NCBI GenBank assembly: GCA_964545385.1
Contig: CAZJFG010000020.1
Span: forward strand, 1-13,429
Source of the DNA: GCA-002780795 sp964545385
GTDB lineage: Bacteria; Patescibacteriota; Microgenomatia; UBA1406; GWC2-37-13
Length of the DNA: 13,429 bases
Reading direction: 5' to 3'
Shown here: piece by piece, positions 11,990-13,429 of the stretch
How positions within the stretch are numbered: the stretch's first letter is position 1
Layout: each line of letters opens with the position of its first letter
Made by a program: the position numbers and the translations under genes
The notes under the pieces: model-generated
The model's input: the letters and a program-made list of their open reading frames with translations, nothing else
What the model was told of the DNA's origin: nothing
Databases searched by the model: none

Positions 11990-13402
11990 ATGAACAAAAT
12001 ATTAAACCGAACAAAGGCATTTATTTTCTCAAGACAAAAAAGTATCTTTTCTTCAGCTATGATTCTATCTTCAATGATCATCGTTTCAAGTTTGGTTGGT
12101 TTTTTGCGTTACCGCGTTTTGTCTAACTACTATCCTAAAGAACAGCTTGATCTTTTTTTTGCATCCTTTCGTATACCGGATTTGATTTTCGAAATTTTGA
12201 TAACCGGTGCCCTCACGACTTCTTTTATTCCAATCTTTATCAAATACCAAAAAAATAAAGAGGAACTGGATATCAATATGTCTTCAATCCTCAATCTTAT
12301 TTCGGTCTTTTTGACCGCATTTATTATTCTTGCCCTGATCTTTCTTGAACAACTGATTTCACTTATTACTCCGGGTTATAATCAGGAAAAAACTCAAATA
12401 ATAATCAACTATTCAAGGATGCTTCTTGTTGGCCAACTGCCTTTTTTTATTCTCGGTAATTTTCTAACCGGAATTGCACAAAGTAACAAAAGTTTTTTTA
12501 TTCCCGCTTTGGCGCCGATTGTCTATAACCTTACTATAATTGCCGTCACATATTTTTTTGCCCCAAGCCTTGGACTTAGCGCACCAATAGTCGGTGTTAT
12601 CGTAGGAGCCGTCCTTTTTTTGATTGTCCAACTACCCATTATAAAAAGCTCAAGTTTTTCTTATAAACCGATTATAAAAAAAACTGCCGGCTTGATCGAG
12701 TTTTTTAAGATGATTCTTCCTCGGATCATGACGACTATTGTCGCTCAAATCGATGCAACAATCGACCTAAGCTTAACTAGTCTGCTTGGCGGTGGCGCCT
12801 ATACAGTTTTTTATTTTGCCCAGCGTCTCCAACTTCTGCCGGTTTCGGTCCTTGGGGTTGCCATCGGTCAGGCCGCGCTTCCATACCTTTCCGAACTTTT
12901 TCAGGAAGGAAAAATCGATGAGTTTAAAAAAATCGTTACAAGTACGATTCTTAATCTTTTTTTTGCCATTATCCCTATCTCTGCTTTTTTGATTTTTGCC
13001 CGCACGCCGCTTGTCCGGCTTTTTTTCGGTGGACAGATGTTTGACTGGGATGCAACTGTTCTTACCGCATTCACTCTTTCGGCCTTTGCCCTTTCTGTTC
13101 CATTTCACAGCATCTATTATTTTTTAACCCGCTGTTTCTACGCTATTTTAGATAGCCGAACGCCTTTTTACATCGGTGTTTTTGCAATCATAATCAATTT
13201 CAGCCTAAGCCTTTTGTTTATTCTTGTTTTTAAGCTACCTGTTTGGTTTTTGGCACTTGCCTTTTCCATATCTATGATAATAAATGTTGTTTTGCTTTAC
13301 ATTTTTTTCTACAAAAAAATCAAAGGCCTTGAAAATAAAGAACTTATCGTTGAAACATTTAAAATTGCAAGCGTCTCACTTTTTTCATCGGTAATCAGCT
13401 AG
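11990..13402 (+). CDS. murJ: Lipid II flippase MurJ (MviN), stopped by TAG before the last two helices
   Basis: MOP-superfamily membrane protein that moves lipid II across the membrane. Residues 26-42 (ILSSMIIVSSLVGFLRY), the FFASFRIPDLIFEIL segment (56-70), ITGALTTSFIP (71-81), LLVGQLPFFILGNFLTG, and AQRLQLLPVSVLGVAIGQAALPYLSE match the family. R40 corresponds to E. coli R24; the preceding Arg (E. coli R18) is Ser here. I count 12 membrane helices, whereas MurJ has 14. The TAG at 13400-13402 falls within what should be helix 13, after VSLFSSVIS. The same frame then continues to the window end with residues that look like MurJ. The ATG at 11986 is in another frame. Divergent from mraZ, it completes the lipid II pathway of the window. 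Confidence 0.88.
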   Translation: MNKILNRTKAFIFSRQKSIFSSAMILSSMIIVSSLVGFLRYRVLSNYYPKEQLDLFFASFRIPDLIFEILITGALTTSFIPIFIKYQKNKEELDINMSSILNLISVFLTAFIILALIFLEQLISLITPGYNQEKTQIIINYSRMLLVGQLPFFILGNFLTGIAQSNKSFFIPALAPIVYNLTIIAVTYFFAPSLGLSAPIVGVIVGAVLFLIVQLPIIKSSSFSYKPIIKKTAGLIEFFKMILPRIMTTIVAQIDATIDLSLTSLLGGGAYTVFYFAQRLQLLPVSVLGVAIGQAALPYLSELFQEGKIDEFKKIVTSTILNLFFAIIPISAFLIFARTPLVRLFFGGQMFDWDATVLTAFTLSAFALSVPFHSIYYFLTRCFYAILDSRTPFYIGVFAIIINFSLSLLFILVFKLPVWFLALAFSISMIINVVLLYIFFYKKIKGLENKELIVETFKIASVSLFSSVIS

Positions 13403-13429
13403 TATCTTCTAAAACTTTTTGACGGTTTA
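13400..13429 (+). other. In-frame TAG and MurJ-like continuation at the window edge
   Basis: After the TAG the same frame reads YLLKLFDGL for nine codons to the last base. This suits the segment after helix 13 of MurJ. All 13 other complete genes end in TAA (nine) or TGA (four), none in TAG. A point mutation, a sequencing or assembly error, or a true shortened protein are all possible. Confidence 0.5.

Noticed and set aside
12773..13108. A 111-codon open frame antisense to murJ
   Set aside because: Highly charged low-complexity product with no family pattern; lies fully inside a well-supported membrane protein gene.
1..13429. CRISPR array, tRNA, rRNA, insertion sequence, phage or defence genes
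   Set aside because: Nothing of the kind was seen; the window is almost fully occupied by cell-wall and division genes, and the only noncoding gaps over 50 bases are 2651-2706 and 11869-11989.

Overview
This AT-rich window is a cell-division and cell-wall (dcw) gene cluster of a bacterium. The short proteins, the tightly overlapping genes, the apparent lack of Shine-Dalgarno sequences, the shortened MurE and the gene order all suggest a Candidate Phyla Radiation (Patescibacteria) member, perhaps Microgenomates-like. That placement is inference from style and recalled family features; there is no rRNA gene in the window to confirm it. The genetic code looks standard: four genes end in TGA, which argues against the TGA-to-Gly recoding known in Gracilibacteria and Absconditabacteria.

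The main minus-strand unit runs from right to left: mraZ (11868) - rsmH - ftsL-like - ftsI - murE - pgeF - murC - murB - murA (ending at 3151). Neighbours overlap by up to 17 bases or are separated by no more than 9, so one long transcript is expected. A small GNAT acetyltransferase (2707-3147) lies in the opposite orientation. A second minus-strand unit then follows: yvcK - dgkA - mraY - ftsW, the last cut by the left edge. To the right, murJ is transcribed divergently from mraZ and shares a 121-base regulatory gap with it. murD, murF, murG, ddl, ftsQ, ftsA and ftsZ are not in the window.

Together the genes cover UDP-MurNAc formation (murA, murB), addition of the first and third stem residues (murC, murE) with a proofreading partner (pgeF), lipid I formation (mraY), probable supply of the lipid carrier (dgkA), lipid II flipping (murJ), and septal polymerisation and cross-linking (ftsW, ftsI, ftsL). 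mraZ is the likely autoregulator, rsmH modifies 16S rRNA, and yvcK is a UDP-sugar-binding morphology and metabolism factor.

I see no new kind of system here. The most noteworthy points are: a five-box, 10-bp-phased MraZ-type operator that covers the promoter and start codon of mraZ; an in-frame TAG that cuts murJ before its last two membrane helices while the frame continues with MurJ-like residues; three 7-bp-period repeat tracts at or inside genes; a MurE without the usual N-terminal domain; altered active-site motifs in MurB and MraY; and -10 boxes placed so close to start codons that leaderless mRNAs are likely.
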